DNA of 34,095 nt from Candidatus Zhuqueibacterota bacterium (GCA_022616415.1 JAKEEU010000278.1:1-34095); one strand, 5' to 3'; positions 7,866 to 16,544 are shown, numbered from the stretch's first letter. Notes: a model not told the origin generated them from the sequence alone. Numbers and translations are program-made.

Positions 7866-8723
7866 ATGAAACTGAGCCTTTTGTTTATTTTAAGCGCCGC
7901 CGTCGTTTGGAGCTGCGACCATACGAATCTTTTTTCGCCAACGCCGGACGAAAAAAATCAAACGATTGTTGACGGACCTTCCGGCCAAAGCGTCATCGAA
8001 ATGCACGTGACCGGCGGCTTCGCCGGCGTCAACGAGCAGTTGCTGATCGACGCCAATCGCTTCGTCCGCTTCAGCGATCAAAGCGGGCAAATCGAGACGG
8101 CGCTGTCAGCGGAAGAGCACAGCCGCCTGGTCGCGCTCTTTGTTGAAAAAGATTTTCTCCATTTGCAATCTTCCTACGTTGATGCCAGAATCGCCGATGC
8201 GTTTCAATTTCGCCTGGTCTTTCGCTACAGCGGCAGCGAGAAAGAAGTTGCCACCGACTATTTCACCGCGCCAGCGGAGCTGAAAACGCTCGTCGACAAC
8301 TTGCGCGGTTTGATCGAGGGCTTGCGCCGGCAGTCGCTCACACTCGAGATCAAAGCCAGCGCTGAAACGCTGCGGCACGGTGAGACGCTGACCCTGACGT
8401 TGACGGCAACCAATCGCAACGAGGCGCCGATCACACTGCAAACCGGCGGACAAAAGTTTGACTTCTTCGCTCTGCCGGGCGGCGCCGTAACCGCGCCTAC
8501 GCGCTCGTCGTCAGTGCTTTGGAATTGGGCGCACGACAAAGTCTTCATTGCGATTGTCGAAGCCATAACTTTCCAACCCGGTGAAAGCCGCACGTACACC
8601 GTGGAATGGGACGGCCGCAACAACAATGGCGATTTGCTGGAAGGCGAGTTTTGGCTCGGCGCCCGGCTCGTCGCGCGCCCGGGCGGGTATTCGCCGCTGC
8701 GCCCTGTGGTTGTCACGAAGTAA
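7866..8723 (+). CDS. Lipoprotein with C-terminal BsuPI-like domain
   Basis: 285 residues from ATG 7866. That start is preferred over an upstream ATG at 7800 because it places a clean signal MKLSLLFILSAAVVWSC at the N-terminus, with a lipobox Cys at 17. Residues ~35-150 form an unassigned beta-rich domain (VIEMHVTGGFAGVNEQLLID, then EKEVATDYFTAP). Residues ~155-285 match the BsuPI pattern: L.ltvtatNrnE.PitL.tg.qkFDFfalp, then VLWNWAHDKVFIAIVEAITFQPGES and a closing VEWDGRNNNGDL.EGEFWLGARL. BsuPI is named after the Bacillus intracellular proteinase inhibitor, but in most proteins it is an Ig-like fold without proven inhibitory activity. It is close to a serpin remnant, which may or may not be meaningful. 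Confidence 0.78.
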   Translation: MKLSLLFILSAAVVWSCDHTNLFSPTPDEKNQTIVDGPSGQSVIEMHVTGGFAGVNEQLLIDANRFVRFSDQSGQIETALSAEEHSRLVALFVEKDFLHLQSSYVDARIADAFQFRLVFRYSGSEKEVATDYFTAPAELKTLVDNLRGLIEGLRRQSLTLEIKASAETLRHGETLTLTLTATNRNEAPITLQTGGQKFDFFALPGGAVTAPTRSSSVLWNWAHDKVFIAIVEAITFQPGESRTYTVEWDGRNNNGDLLEGEFWLGARLVARPGGYSPLRPVVVTK

Positions 8724-8798
8724 AAATTGTGTTGGTGTTGCAAGACGTTCTGAAAATCAAAATATTTGCGCTGGGGAAAGCCTCGCCGAGGTTGATTG

Positions 8799-8820
8799 GC
8801 GCCGCGGCCGAATGCGGCGC
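8799..8820. repeat. GC-rich hairpin in intergenic region
   Basis: GCGCCGC and GCGGCGC form a perfect 7-bp stem with an 8-base loop inside the 195-base gap 8724-8918. A T-run is lacking, so this is only a weak terminator candidate. The rest of the gap holds no gene that I can support. Confidence 0.35.
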
Positions 8821-8918
8821 AAATTCTATTTCGTCGGCGCTGGCTTGAGGGCGGGCTTTGACTGGTCGCATCGTAAAACCAGTGAGAGTGTTTTTATATA
8901 TCAACGTGTGAGGGAATT

Positions 8919-9347
8919 ATGAATCACTATCGCGCCTCTGTCATTATGCTAATCGTGCTGGCGATGTGGCTCATGAATTGTAGCCACCAACAGCCGTCAA
9001 TTTGGGATGGCGGATCAGTTGTGGATTACCGCAGCTTGGTCGAGGGGCTTCGTGCGGCAGGCCATAGCGTCGAGCCGGTCGTAGAAGAGATTTCGCAGCC
9101 TTTCTTTTCTGTCAAAGGCCGGCGCCTCATCGTTGACGGTGAATCCGTTCAAGTTTTTGAGTATGAGAACAATGCCGCTGCCGAGACCGAAGCGGCGCTG
9201 ATCCCGCCGGCCAACATGAGGATACTTTGGGCCGTTACGCCTCACTTTTACAAGAAAGGCAAATTGATTGTTTTATACGTCGGTGACCAAACGGCTATTA
9301 CAGAGACTTTGATAGCTCTGGTGGGTCCGCAATTTGCGGGCAGGTAA
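8919..9347 (+). CDS. Small predicted lipoprotein of a conserved unknown family
   Basis: 142 residues. The leader MNHYRASVIMLIVLAMWLMNC ends at a Cys in a relaxed lipobox (LMNC), as often accepted in FCB bacteria. The mature domain has conserved-looking blocks: LVEGLRAAGHSVEPV, ISQPFFSVKGRRLIVDG, VQVFEYENNAAAETEAA, TPHFYKKGKLIVLYVGD and a final GPQFAGR. I recognise this as a widespread uncharacterised lipoprotein family of roughly 120-150 residues without a known function. It reads like a small alpha/beta domain with a strand-turn-helix order. GAGGG lies shortly before the ATG. The next gene starts 44 bp downstream, so a lipoprotein operon is likely. Confidence 0.75.
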   Translation: MNHYRASVIMLIVLAMWLMNCSHQQPSIWDGGSVVDYRSLVEGLRAAGHSVEPVVEEISQPFFSVKGRRLIVDGESVQVFEYENNAAAETEAALIPPANMRILWAVTPHFYKKGKLIVLYVGDQTAITETLIALVGPQFAGR

Positions 9348-9391
9348 GGGATTAGCAAAACAATAGGCAGGTTAAAACAAGGAGATCAACG

Positions 9392-9928
9392 ATGTATGAG
9401 AACTTCTCCGCAGTCTTGCCACCCTTCACACGCTTCGAGTTTAAGGCACGCTCCACTGTGGCGAGGACACTGGGGCTGGTTATTATCGCAGTGGCTCTAA
9501 TCACAGCAGCGTGCAGCCCTGAATCTGCCCCAAACCAATATGACTACGACGGCATCTTCTTCCCGCGCCAGAAAGCCGGTGTCGCTGTCATGGATGCTAT
9601 ACTCATCGGCAAGCTGGTCGAAGTTGAAGGCTGCCTTCGGATCAACGACGCCAACGGCGAAACCAGCTATCTCGTCGTGTGGCCGTCTAATTACTCGCTG
9701 AAAGTTGTAAATGGCGTGATCATGGTGATGGATGGGGCGGGTAAAACGAAGGTACGAGTTGGAGAAGAAATCTTTGTTAGCGGCGGTGAAACCAAATCAG
9801 TCGAGGGCATCACAGCGCTCGATGATCAACTGAAGCGGGAATTGTCGACGCGGTGTTCAGGTCCTTATTGGCTGGTGGGAAGCGAGGTCAGGCGAGCTGG
9901 GAGCATGGGCAAATCGAATCAGGAGTGA
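9392..9928 (+). CDS. Predicted lipoprotein, OB-like beta domain
   Basis: 178 residues. A rather long N-terminal tail (about 25 residues) precedes the hydrophobic segment TLGLVIIAVALITAACS, whose TAAC is a plausible lipobox with Cys near 41. The body GKLVEVEGCLRINDANGETSYLVVWPSNY, KVRVGEEIFVSGGE and C.GPYWLVGSEV resembles small exported beta-barrel proteins that keep two Cys residues, which might form a disulfide. No function is known. AAGGAG lies 8 bases before the ATG. It is followed after 6 bp by the DUF3160 gene, so co-transcription is very likely. Confidence 0.68.
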   Translation: MYENFSAVLPPFTRFEFKARSTVARTLGLVIIAVALITAACSPESAPNQYDYDGIFFPRQKAGVAVMDAILIGKLVEVEGCLRINDANGETSYLVVWPSNYSLKVVNGVIMVMDGAGKTKVRVGEEIFVSGGETKSVEGITALDDQLKRELSTRCSGPYWLVGSEVRRAGSMGKSNQE

Positions 9929-9934
9929 GACAAT

Positions 9935-12496
9935 ATGAATCGCAAAATGATACCACTGCTCGCGGCGCTCGCGTTTGCCTTGCCTTTGCCATTGGCGAGG
10001 GCACAAACCGGCGCCGCGTTTGATTTGCAAGCTTACCAAAATTTTCTGGCCGCCCATCGCGATCTCGCCGCCGGCCAATTGTTGGCGATGTATCCCACCA
10101 CCTCTTTTCGCGACAAGATCGCTGTTGATGTCAAAGCCGTCGCGTACCTCGACAGCATCAACCGCGTCTACAAGCTCACGGCCGACGAGCTGGCGCTTTT
10201 GCAGGAGCACGGCTTCGTGGTCTCCGAGCGGCTGTCCCGGCAGAGCTTCGGCTTGGCCTATCTGGAAATTTATCAAAACGATTTGCCCGTCTTCGTCTCC
10301 ACCGATGCGTTGTTGCACGCGCTGCACAAGTCGTATGACGCCATTTTGCAGGACACCGAGCTGGGCGTGCTCATTCCGCGACTCAAAGAGCTGCTGCTGC
10401 GCTTGCATGGCGCTTGGCCGTCTTTGGCGAATACCTACGCCGGCAAGCCGGAGATGCAGACGATGCTGAACGACGCCGATGTATATTTGAATATCGCGCT
10501 GCGATTGCTCGGCGAAAACGTAGCGCCGCAGCGTGCAGAAAATCTAACGGCTATCAATCAATTGCTCACCCTCATCGCTGCCGAAAGCCCGGCCGACTTC
10601 ATGCTCTTCAGCACGACGCCGCGCACCATCGACTTCAGCCAGTTCCGGCCGCGCGGGCATTATACTCAAGATGAGTTATTGAAAAAATATTTTCAAGCGA
10701 TGATCTGGCTCGGCCGCACGGAATTGATGTTGTCCAAGCCGAAAATCCCCGGCGGCGTGGAACCGACCGATGCCGACATTCAGCGGCAAACCATCGTTTC
10801 ATTTCTTCTTTTAGAAGCTGCACAAAGCAGCGGCGCCGTCGCGCTTTGGCAGGAGATCGACGGCATCATCCGTTTTCTCGTGGGCGAAAGCGACAACGTG
10901 GCCTTGCCGCATCTGCAACTGCTGGCCGCCGAGATCGGGCTTGTCCAAGCTGATGAGTTGCTCGAGACGGCACGCTGGCAGGCTTTTAAAGACGCTTTGG
11001 CAACCAAAGCGTTCGCGATGCAGCGCATCAACTCGCAAATTCTCATCACCGATCCATTCAACCCCGAACAGCTCGAGCCGCCCGCGGCTTTTCTCTTGTT
11101 TGGCCAACGCTTCGTCATCGACGCCTACGTGATGTGGAACGTCGTCTACGATCGCATTTTGTTTCAAAGCCAAAAAGTCTGGCGCGAGCTGCCTTCGAGC
11201 CTCGACGTGCTGTTTGCGCTCGGCAATGACGCCACCGCGGTTTTGCTCAAAAACGATTTGGATCAATATCATTACGCCTCCAACAGTGCGGCGCTGCGCT
11301 ATCTCGTCGATTCGTATGAAGAAGACTTTTGGAACAGCGCGCTGTACAACGTGTGGCTGCAGTCGATCCGCAAGCTGAATCCGCCAAAAGACTTGTCGCC
11401 ATTGCCGGCGTTCATGCAAACCGGTGCCTTTTGGCAGCAAAAGATGAACACCCAACTCGCGGCGTGGGCGCAATTGCGGCACGACAATCTGCTTTACGCC
11501 AAACAGTCTTATACCGGCGGCACCACGTGCAGTTTTCCGCACAGCTTTGTCGAACCGTTTCCGGACGTCTATCGAACTTTGCAAAATTTTGCACAACAGG
11601 CGCAGGTCAATTTTAGCGCCGTGAATTTCGCCGACCTCGACCGCAAAAATGGTATTCTCACTTATTTTTCCGGCATGGCGGGAACGATGGATACTCTGGC
11701 GACGATTGCAGAAAAACAGCTCAATCGCATTCAGCTTGACCTGACTGAAGTAAATTTTCTCAAGAGCATGCTTTTCCAACCCCGAATGTGCGGCGAGCCG
11801 CTGAGCGGCTGGTATCCCAAGCTTTTTTATCGCCATCCGGATGATTGCGCTGAAATGGATGTCGTTGTCGCCGACGTCCACACGGCGCCGACGGACGCGT
11901 CAGGCAATCCGGTAGGACATGTTCTGCACGCCGGCACCGGCCCGCTCGACCTCGGCATCTTCATCGCCGAATGTTCTGACGGAACGCCGACGGCTTACAT
12001 CGGCCCAGTAATGAGTTACTATGAGCACGTGACGATGAACTTCAAGCGCTTGACGGATGAAGAATGGAAAGAGCTTTATCAGAAGCCGCCGTCATTTCGT
12101 CCGGCGTGGGTGAATGTCTATCTCGCCGATGCAAACGGCAAACGCCGCGCGCCAGGGCCGAAATTGGTGACGAGCGTGAAAGAGCCGCTGGCGCAAAACG
12201 AGCCGCCGGCCAATTATCTCTTGCATCAAAATTATCCAAATCCGTTTAACGCCGGCACAGTGATTCGTTTTGAGATTCCAGCATCGCTCGCCAATGCCTC
12301 GACGCGTCTTGCCGTTTATAACGTGCGCGGTGAGCTGGTGCGCGAGCTGATCAATCGGCGGTTGCCCGCAGGGAATTACGTCGCGCGCTGGGAGGGCAAG
12401 GATGACGCCGGACACGAGGTGGCGTCGGGAATTTATTTCTACCGGCTTCAAGTTGGCAATGTCGCCGAGATGCGGAAGCTTAGTTTGTTGAAATAA
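9935..12496 (+). CDS. DUF3160 protein with T9SS C-terminal sorting domain
   Basis: 853 residues. Signal peptide MNRKMIPLLAALAFALPLPLARA is cleaved near 23. From about 30 to 720 the chain matches the DUF3160 family (LYEIYQ-type block here LAYLEIYQNDLPVFVSTDAL, then LLHALHKSYDAILQDTELG, then a long helical body and a final TAYIGPVMSYYEHVTMNF). The function is unknown, but these proteins are exported and often surface-linked. Residues ~758-853 are a FlgD-like sorting domain: LLHQNYPNPFN, RFEIPA, RLAVYNVRGELVRELINRRL, ARWEGKDDAGHEVASGIYFY, and the end MRKLSLLK. Such domains send proteins through the type IX system to the cell surface. The DNA of this domain is very close to that of the propeller genes downstream although the passengers are unrelated. 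Confidence 0.88.
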   Translation: MNRKMIPLLAALAFALPLPLARAQTGAAFDLQAYQNFLAAHRDLAAGQLLAMYPTTSFRDKIAVDVKAVAYLDSINRVYKLTADELALLQEHGFVVSERLSRQSFGLAYLEIYQNDLPVFVSTDALLHALHKSYDAILQDTELGVLIPRLKELLLRLHGAWPSLANTYAGKPEMQTMLNDADVYLNIALRLLGENVAPQRAENLTAINQLLTLIAAESPADFMLFSTTPRTIDFSQFRPRGHYTQDELLKKYFQAMIWLGRTELMLSKPKIPGGVEPTDADIQRQTIVSFLLLEAAQSSGAVALWQEIDGIIRFLVGESDNVALPHLQLLAAEIGLVQADELLETARWQAFKDALATKAFAMQRINSQILITDPFNPEQLEPPAAFLLFGQRFVIDAYVMWNVVYDRILFQSQKVWRELPSSLDVLFALGNDATAVLLKNDLDQYHYASNSAALRYLVDSYEEDFWNSALYNVWLQSIRKLNPPKDLSPLPAFMQTGAFWQQKMNTQLAAWAQLRHDNLLYAKQSYTGGTTCSFPHSFVEPFPDVYRTLQNFAQQAQVNFSAVNFADLDRKNGILTYFSGMAGTMDTLATIAEKQLNRIQLDLTEVNFLKSMLFQPRMCGEPLSGWYPKLFYRHPDDCAEMDVVVADVHTAPTDASGNPVGHVLHAGTGPLDLGIFIAECSDGTPTAYIGPVMSYYEHVTMNFKRLTDEEWKELYQKPPSFRPAWVNVYLADANGKRRAPGPKLVTSVKEPLAQNEPPANYLLHQNYPNPFNAGTVIRFEIPASLANASTRLAVYNVRGELVRELINRRLPAGNYVARWEGKDDAGHEVASGIYFYRLQVGNVAEMRKLSLLK

Positions 12497-12557
12497 GGCG
12501 ATGGTTTTCTCTCCGGGGTGATATCACGACCAACTTCTGTAGCAAAAAAGGTGCGTT

Positions 12558-13040
12558 ATGAAGAAGGTAATATCGTGCAGCTTCGTCATCATGCTCTGTA
12601 TTGCAGGCTGCACACAAATGCCCAATTCGCCAGAGCCTCAAGAGCCTCAGATCGAACTTTTGCCAGAGCCTCAGGTCGAGCTTTTGCTAAAAGGGGAAAA
12701 GAGGGTATTTCAGAACAACGATGTGATTGAATTTCAGCTTCACAATGCGGGCCAAGATACCATCTGGTTGAGGATTTGCGGCCCTGTTCGACTCAATCAA
12801 TTAACAACTGACGGATGGCGAGATTGGGGCCCGCTTTGCGTCTGGGATGGGATTGTGGTGTCTCTTCCTCCAAAGGGCATTATCGAAGGCAAAAATGGTC
12901 CCATTCATAGTTTTGTTGAAGAACTCCGTGGAACGTGCCGCTACGTTGCTGACATTTACAGAAAAGTTGCTTTGCAAGAGCGTCCGCATTTTGAGCGTTT
13001 GCCCGATGTCATCTCGGAGACATTTGTGATTCGGCGATGA
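12558..13040 (+). CDS. Lipoprotein with Ig-like (Big_14/BsuPI-type) domain
   Basis: 160 residues. Signal MKKVISCSFVIMLCIAGC has a good lipobox (IAGC, Cys 18). A short Pro/Glu repeat region (EPQ.ELLPEPQVELLL) is encoded by two 24-base direct copies. Residues ~50-155 are a beta-sandwich domain: FQNNDVIEFQLHNAGQDTIWLRICGP, then DGWRDWGPLCVWDGIVVSLPP and GTCRYVADIYR. The order (unmet-neighbour strand, long W-rich strand, proline-rich turn, YR strand) resembles small Ig-like domains of the BsuPI/Big_14 type. Paralogues occur at 16556 and 27583. The role is unknown. It is followed by the C-relic, so it sits where the C gene of triplet copy 1 would have been. Confidence 0.7.
   Translation: MKKVISCSFVIMLCIAGCTQMPNSPEPQEPQIELLPEPQVELLLKGEKRVFQNNDVIEFQLHNAGQDTIWLRICGPVRLNQLTTDGWRDWGPLCVWDGIVVSLPPKGIIEGKNGPIHSFVEELRGTCRYVADIYRKVALQERPHFERLPDVISETFVIRR
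12642..12689 (+). repeat. Two 24-base direct repeats inside the lipoprotein gene
   Basis: The two copies begin GAGCCTCAG at 12642 and 12666 and differ at a few bases. They encode EPQ(I/V)ELL plus Pro or Leu. The effect is a lengthened linker between lipid anchor and Ig-like domain. Confidence 0.6.
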
Positions 13041-13079
13041 TTGTCCAATGCTTGCAAAAGCTCAGTAGCTTAACCCTAC

Positions 13080-13148
13080 GGAATTTATTTCTATCGCCTG
13101 TAAGTCGGCAGTATGAATGAAGTGTGGAAGCTTGCGCTGTTGCGGTAA
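13080..13148 (+). pseudogene. Relic of a T9SS sorting domain (tail of a lost C-type propeller gene)
   Basis: The 23 codons read GIYFYRL, a stop, then VGSMNEVWKLALLR and a final stop. They align with the end of the C gene at 18991-19059 (GVYFYRLEVGSVNEVRKLTLLR), and the following 21 bases and start of A are also homologous to those before A'. An in-frame stop at 13101 and no start show that it is not a gene. It is the left edge of a duplicated block. Confidence 0.82.
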
Positions 13149-13169
13149 GAATTGTTTGATCGTTTTAAG

Positions 13170-14603
13170 ATGGCTGTTATGAAAGCATATTTCCGTCTGA
13201 TCGTGGGCGCTTTGGTGCTCACCGGCGCTGCACGCGCTCAACAGTTCGAGCAATTCGGTCTTGCGGGCAAAACCGGCACGGCGATGCACCTGTTTTGGGG
13301 TAATCTTTACGCCGCCACACAAGATAGCGGCGTCTATCGCCGTTATATCGGTGATGCAGATTCCGGTTGGGTTCATCTCGGTGTGCCGGCGAAAAGTCTC
13401 AATGCGATTTTTGCGTTTCACACCTTTTGTCCGGTTATCTGTTGGAAAAGTATTTTGGCCGGCGCGACGCTGGATGAGGCCATGGGCGATTCCGCGCTCA
13501 TTTATTTTTATCAGCAAAGGCCGGACACCTGCACAAAGAAAGGTCAGTGGACAGCAGCAGATCATGGCATCGATCGCATGACCGTCAAGCAAATCAATGC
13601 CATAACCGGAACAGCCGTGTGCTTGCCAGTGCAGGATTTTGTTACTGCCCTTGCTGCAGGCCCCGCTTTCATTGGGCGCTCGTTGGATCGCGGCAAGACT
13701 TGGCAACAAGTTTGGCAGCAACCGTTGGCGAACGTGCTCACGTTAGTCTCCAAAAAACAATCTCCAGTCATGCGCCTTGATGAGCACGTATGGGCCGGCG
13801 GGTCTTTGAAAGATGTCGTCTCTGACCGATTCAAGCCGCTCATTTTGCGCTCATCTGATTCTGGCGAGACCTGGGAAGACCGCAGTCCTTTCAATCTCGG
13901 TTGGGATGAAGAATGTCATGCGCTCGCGCTTGATCCGGCGGACACGAATATGGTGTATGCCGCGCTGACGACCACCATCATCAAATCCAAAGACGGCGGC
14001 AAAAGTTGGAGCATCGTTCTGACGGATTTGCAAGCGCGGTTCACTTCGCTGGCGGTCAACCCTGCCCGTACGCAGCACGTTCTCGCGGGCGGAGTCATTG
14101 CTGACAATATTTTCTTGCTCTATGAAAGCTTTGACGGCGGCGAGCATTGGAACAAGTTGTTTTCGACCCGCTCAGTGAAAGGCGTGAGCAGCATGGTGTT
14201 CGATCCGTTCATCGCGCGCGATCCTCCGCCTCGTCCGCAAATGGTCTATCTCGCCACGCTTGGTACCGGCGTGTTTCGCTACACGCTGGCAACGACGAAG
14301 GTGGAGCAGACGCAAGACGTGCCCGAAAATTTTCGTCTTGAGCCAACATTTCCAAATCCAAGCGGCTGGCGAGAAATTACATCTCTCACCTTTCACGTTT
14401 ATGCGCCGAGCGCGGATCAACTCCGTGTGGGCTTGATGAATGTGCTTGGCCAGGAGATCGCAAGCTGGCGCGTGAGCTTGCATGCCGGAGAACAAAACCT
14501 TCTGCTGCCATTGGAGCAGACAAAACTCACTGCGGGCGTTTATTTCATTCGCGCCGAGTGGCGTTCGCAGATAATTGTGAGGAAGTGGATGGTGGTGCGT
14601 TGA
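13170..14603 (+). CDS. Asp-box beta-propeller protein A with T9SS sorting domain
   Basis: 477 residues from ATG 13170 (the paralogue uses the same position; ATG 13179 is also possible). Signal MKAYFRLIVGALVLTGAARA is cleaved before QQFEQFGLAGK. The body has Asp-box (BNR, sortilin/Ycf48-like) blades: SLDRGKTWQQVW, SSDSGETWEDRS, KDGGKSWSIVL and FDGGEHWNKLF, so a secreted six- to seven-bladed propeller is expected; its ligand is unknown. Residues ~385-477 form a variant sorting domain (FRLEPTFPNPSGWREITSLT, then NVLGQEIASWRV and AGVYFIRAEW, ending IVRKWMVVR), so it is probably exported by the type IX system. It is about 89% identical to A' at 19081 by hand count (51 substitutions and one 3-residue indel). 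The gene is preceded by a relic of a C gene. Confidence 0.87.
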   Translation: MAVMKAYFRLIVGALVLTGAARAQQFEQFGLAGKTGTAMHLFWGNLYAATQDSGVYRRYIGDADSGWVHLGVPAKSLNAIFAFHTFCPVICWKSILAGATLDEAMGDSALIYFYQQRPDTCTKKGQWTAADHGIDRMTVKQINAITGTAVCLPVQDFVTALAAGPAFIGRSLDRGKTWQQVWQQPLANVLTLVSKKQSPVMRLDEHVWAGGSLKDVVSDRFKPLILRSSDSGETWEDRSPFNLGWDEECHALALDPADTNMVYAALTTTIIKSKDGGKSWSIVLTDLQARFTSLAVNPARTQHVLAGGVIADNIFLLYESFDGGEHWNKLFSTRSVKGVSSMVFDPFIARDPPPRPQMVYLATLGTGVFRYTLATTKVEQTQDVPENFRLEPTFPNPSGWREITSLTFHVYAPSADQLRVGLMNVLGQEIASWRVSLHAGEQNLLLPLEQTKLTAGVYFIRAEWRSQIIVRKWMVVR

Positions 14604-14695
14604 AGATCGAGGACTGAAGAGCGAGTATAGAGAATGGCAAAGATTATTCGCCAATTTCACCATCACATCGCAATATACTGCGGAGCCGTACTGCT

Positions 14696-15067
14696 ATGAA
14701 ACGACTTTTTCCCCTCGCTTTTGCCGCTATGTTATTGAGCTGCACGCCGGCCATAAACAACGCGCCGAACACCGGCCTGGAAGGCCAGGTTATACGCGGA
14801 CCGATAACGCCCGTCTGCACGGAGAACGTGCCATGTGACGCTCCTTTCAGCGCCTGGTTTAGTGTTTTAAAGGATGATCACGAAGTGAGCCGTTTTCAAA
14901 GCGATATTCATGGCAAATTCGCTGTTGCGCTTGATCCCGGAGCATATACCATCGTTCCGGACAGCACGGCGCCGCTCATGCATCCGCGGCAACAGCGGGA
15001 AGAGGTCGAAGTGCAACCGGAAGGCATTACGCAAGTGACTCTTTATTTCGATACGGGCATTCGCTGA
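14696..15067 (+). CDS. Small lipoprotein with carboxypeptidase-regulatory-like fold
   Basis: 123 residues. MKRLFPLAFAAMLLSC ends in a good lipobox (LLSC). The mature part begins GLEGQVIRGPITPVC and continues with C.APFSAWFSVLKDD, FQSDIHGKFAVALDPGAYTIVPD and ends ITQVTLYFDTGIR. This is a small prealbumin-like sandwich family found with many exported proteins, with two Cys that may pair. Function unknown. It sits between A and B of triplet copy 1, where copy 2 has only 32 bases, so it looks like a later insertion in this copy. The 92 bases upstream hold no other gene. Confidence 0.75.
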   Translation: MKRLFPLAFAAMLLSCTPAINNAPNTGLEGQVIRGPITPVCTENVPCDAPFSAWFSVLKDDHEVSRFQSDIHGKFAVALDPGAYTIVPDSTAPLMHPRQQREEVEVQPEGITQVTLYFDTGIR

Positions 15068-15080
15068 GACAAATGTGCTG

Positions 15081-16544
15081 ATGAAAATGAAAAAACTGTT
15101 CACAACTCTGCTGCTCATGGGCATGGCCGTTAGCCCAGTTACGCCACAACCCTCCACGCCGCGATTAGAGCCTTTCGGCTTGGAGGGAAAACGTGTTACG
15201 GCGCTTGGCATTTCACCGCAGCTTGCGCCTTCACACCAGCATCTCTATGCAACGACGGAGGAGGACGGCGTTTATCGACGCCCTCTCCTTCATCCTGACT
15301 CAACGTGGACGAGTTTGGGTTTGGAGGGGAAACGCATCAAGGCGCTGGACATTCAAGTTTGGGGCGCTGGGCCGGCCATCTTTCATACACCCGTCGTAGG
15401 TGGATGGCCTGATTACAGCAACGGTGATTCAACGCTCATTTATCGCTTTGAAAACAACAACTGGATACCGGCAGACTCCGGCATTGCTCGAACTTTCTCC
15501 GTCATATCATTGGCAAGTTTCGCCTCCGGAGGGCATGAGCCGCCGGGATTTGCTTTTGCCAGTTTGGGCAACACAAATTTCTACTTTGTTTATCGCTCTC
15601 ATATACGAGGTCGAAGATGGGAGGCCGTTTTCGGTTCCGACGTATTGGATGGACCGTTGATAACCGCCCTAGCCGTCAATCAAAATGGCCTGCTCAAAGA
15701 AGTTTGGATCGGCGGTTATGACGGATTATTTTTTCAGCCATGGCTTCGCAAATCTGTTGACATGGGTTTGACTTGGCAGCCCCTCTTCTTCATCGGTCTG
15801 AATTTGGGTCCTGAGAACGGTTGTCATGCTTTCGCTTTTCATCCAATCGACCCGGGCATAGTTTACGTTGGCATGGATGGAACTGTTATCAAAACCATTG
15901 ATGGCGGAAAAACCTGGACTCACACCGGTTTGCGCGACACGCTTCTTGTTTCCTTTCCCGGCTTGGTCATGGATCCTTTTAAGCTCGAACATATCTACGC
16001 CGGTGGAAGATTGAGACTTGGAGACTCGTGGGTGCTTTGGGAGAGTTTCGATGCCGGCATGACCTGGCAAAAAGTTGTTCCCATGTTTTCGCTGGCGGGC
16101 ATCACGCGTATCGTGGCAGATCCCAACACGCCCGGCGTTATTTATATCGCGACCGCCGGCAATGGCGTCTGGCGTTATGAAAGCGACATCGTTGCGGTGA
16201 AAGACCGGCGAGAAGAAGCTTCGCCACAAGACTTCGCGCTGGAACAGAATTATCCCAATCCATTCTCGACCGAAGGGAGATCCCACGCTGCGGGAAATGG
16301 TGGCACGATAATTCGTTTCGCGATTCCTTTGTCATTAGCCAATTCCCCGGCACATCTGGCAATTTACAACCTGCGCGGCGAGCTGGTGCGCGAGCTGCTG
16401 AATCGCCGTTTGCCGGCGGACCGCTATCTTGTGCGATGGGATGGAAGAAACGACGCCGGACGCGAAGTGGCCTCGGGAATTTATCTGTATCGCTTGCAAG
16501 TCGGCCATCTCACTGAGATGCGCAAGCTCAGTTTGTTGAAATAA
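15081..16544 (+). CDS. Asp-box beta-propeller protein B with T9SS sorting domain
   Basis: 487 residues from ATG 15081, preferred over the GTG at 15075; ATG 15087 is also possible. Signal MKMKKLFTTLLLMGMAVSPVTPQ. A start-of-propeller motif (LEPFGLEGKRVTALGIS) shared by all five paralogues is followed by LDIQVWGAGPAIFHTPVVG, nearly identical to B'. Asp-boxes are SVDMGLTWQPLFF, TIDGGKTWTHTG and SFDAGMTWQKVV. Residues ~385-487 are a type A sorting domain (ALEQNYPNPF, then an extra 12-residue linker STEGRSHAAGNG, IIRFAIP, YNLRGELVRELLNRRL, VASGIYLYRL, MRKLSLLK). The linker contains a degenerate palindrome. This makes it a secreted surface protein with unknown ligand. It starts 13 bp after the lipoprotein stop. 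Confidence 0.87.
   Translation: MKMKKLFTTLLLMGMAVSPVTPQPSTPRLEPFGLEGKRVTALGISPQLAPSHQHLYATTEEDGVYRRPLLHPDSTWTSLGLEGKRIKALDIQVWGAGPAIFHTPVVGGWPDYSNGDSTLIYRFENNNWIPADSGIARTFSVISLASFASGGHEPPGFAFASLGNTNFYFVYRSHIRGRRWEAVFGSDVLDGPLITALAVNQNGLLKEVWIGGYDGLFFQPWLRKSVDMGLTWQPLFFIGLNLGPENGCHAFAFHPIDPGIVYVGMDGTVIKTIDGGKTWTHTGLRDTLLVSFPGLVMDPFKLEHIYAGGRLRLGDSWVLWESFDAGMTWQKVVPMFSLAGITRIVADPNTPGVIYIATAGNGVWRYESDIVAVKDRREEASPQDFALEQNYPNPFSTEGRSHAAGNGGTIIRFAIPLSLANSPAHLAIYNLRGELVRELLNRRLPADRYLVRWDGRNDAGREVASGIYLYRLQVGHLTEMRKLSLLK

Larger units (their letters stand above)
13080..14613 (+). repeat. Duplicated block, copy 1 (matches 18991-20515)
   Basis: Homology runs with a constant offset of 5911 from the C-gene tail through the spacer into the A gene, and ends just after the A stop at GAAGATCGAGGA. 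A 9-base difference inside the gene (an extra Asp-Pro-Pro) changes the offset near the 3' end. Some stretches are identical over more than 75 bases, others diverge by roughly a fifth. Confidence 0.85.

Noticed and set aside
8581..8922. 113-codon plus-strand frame across the end of the BsuPI lipoprotein
   Set aside because: It overlaps a convincing gene in another frame and has no features of its own.
10811..11881. 356-codon open frame on the minus strand
   Set aside because: Antisense to the DUF3160 gene; no signal peptide, family or start context. Long antisense frames arise from the GC-biased codon use here.
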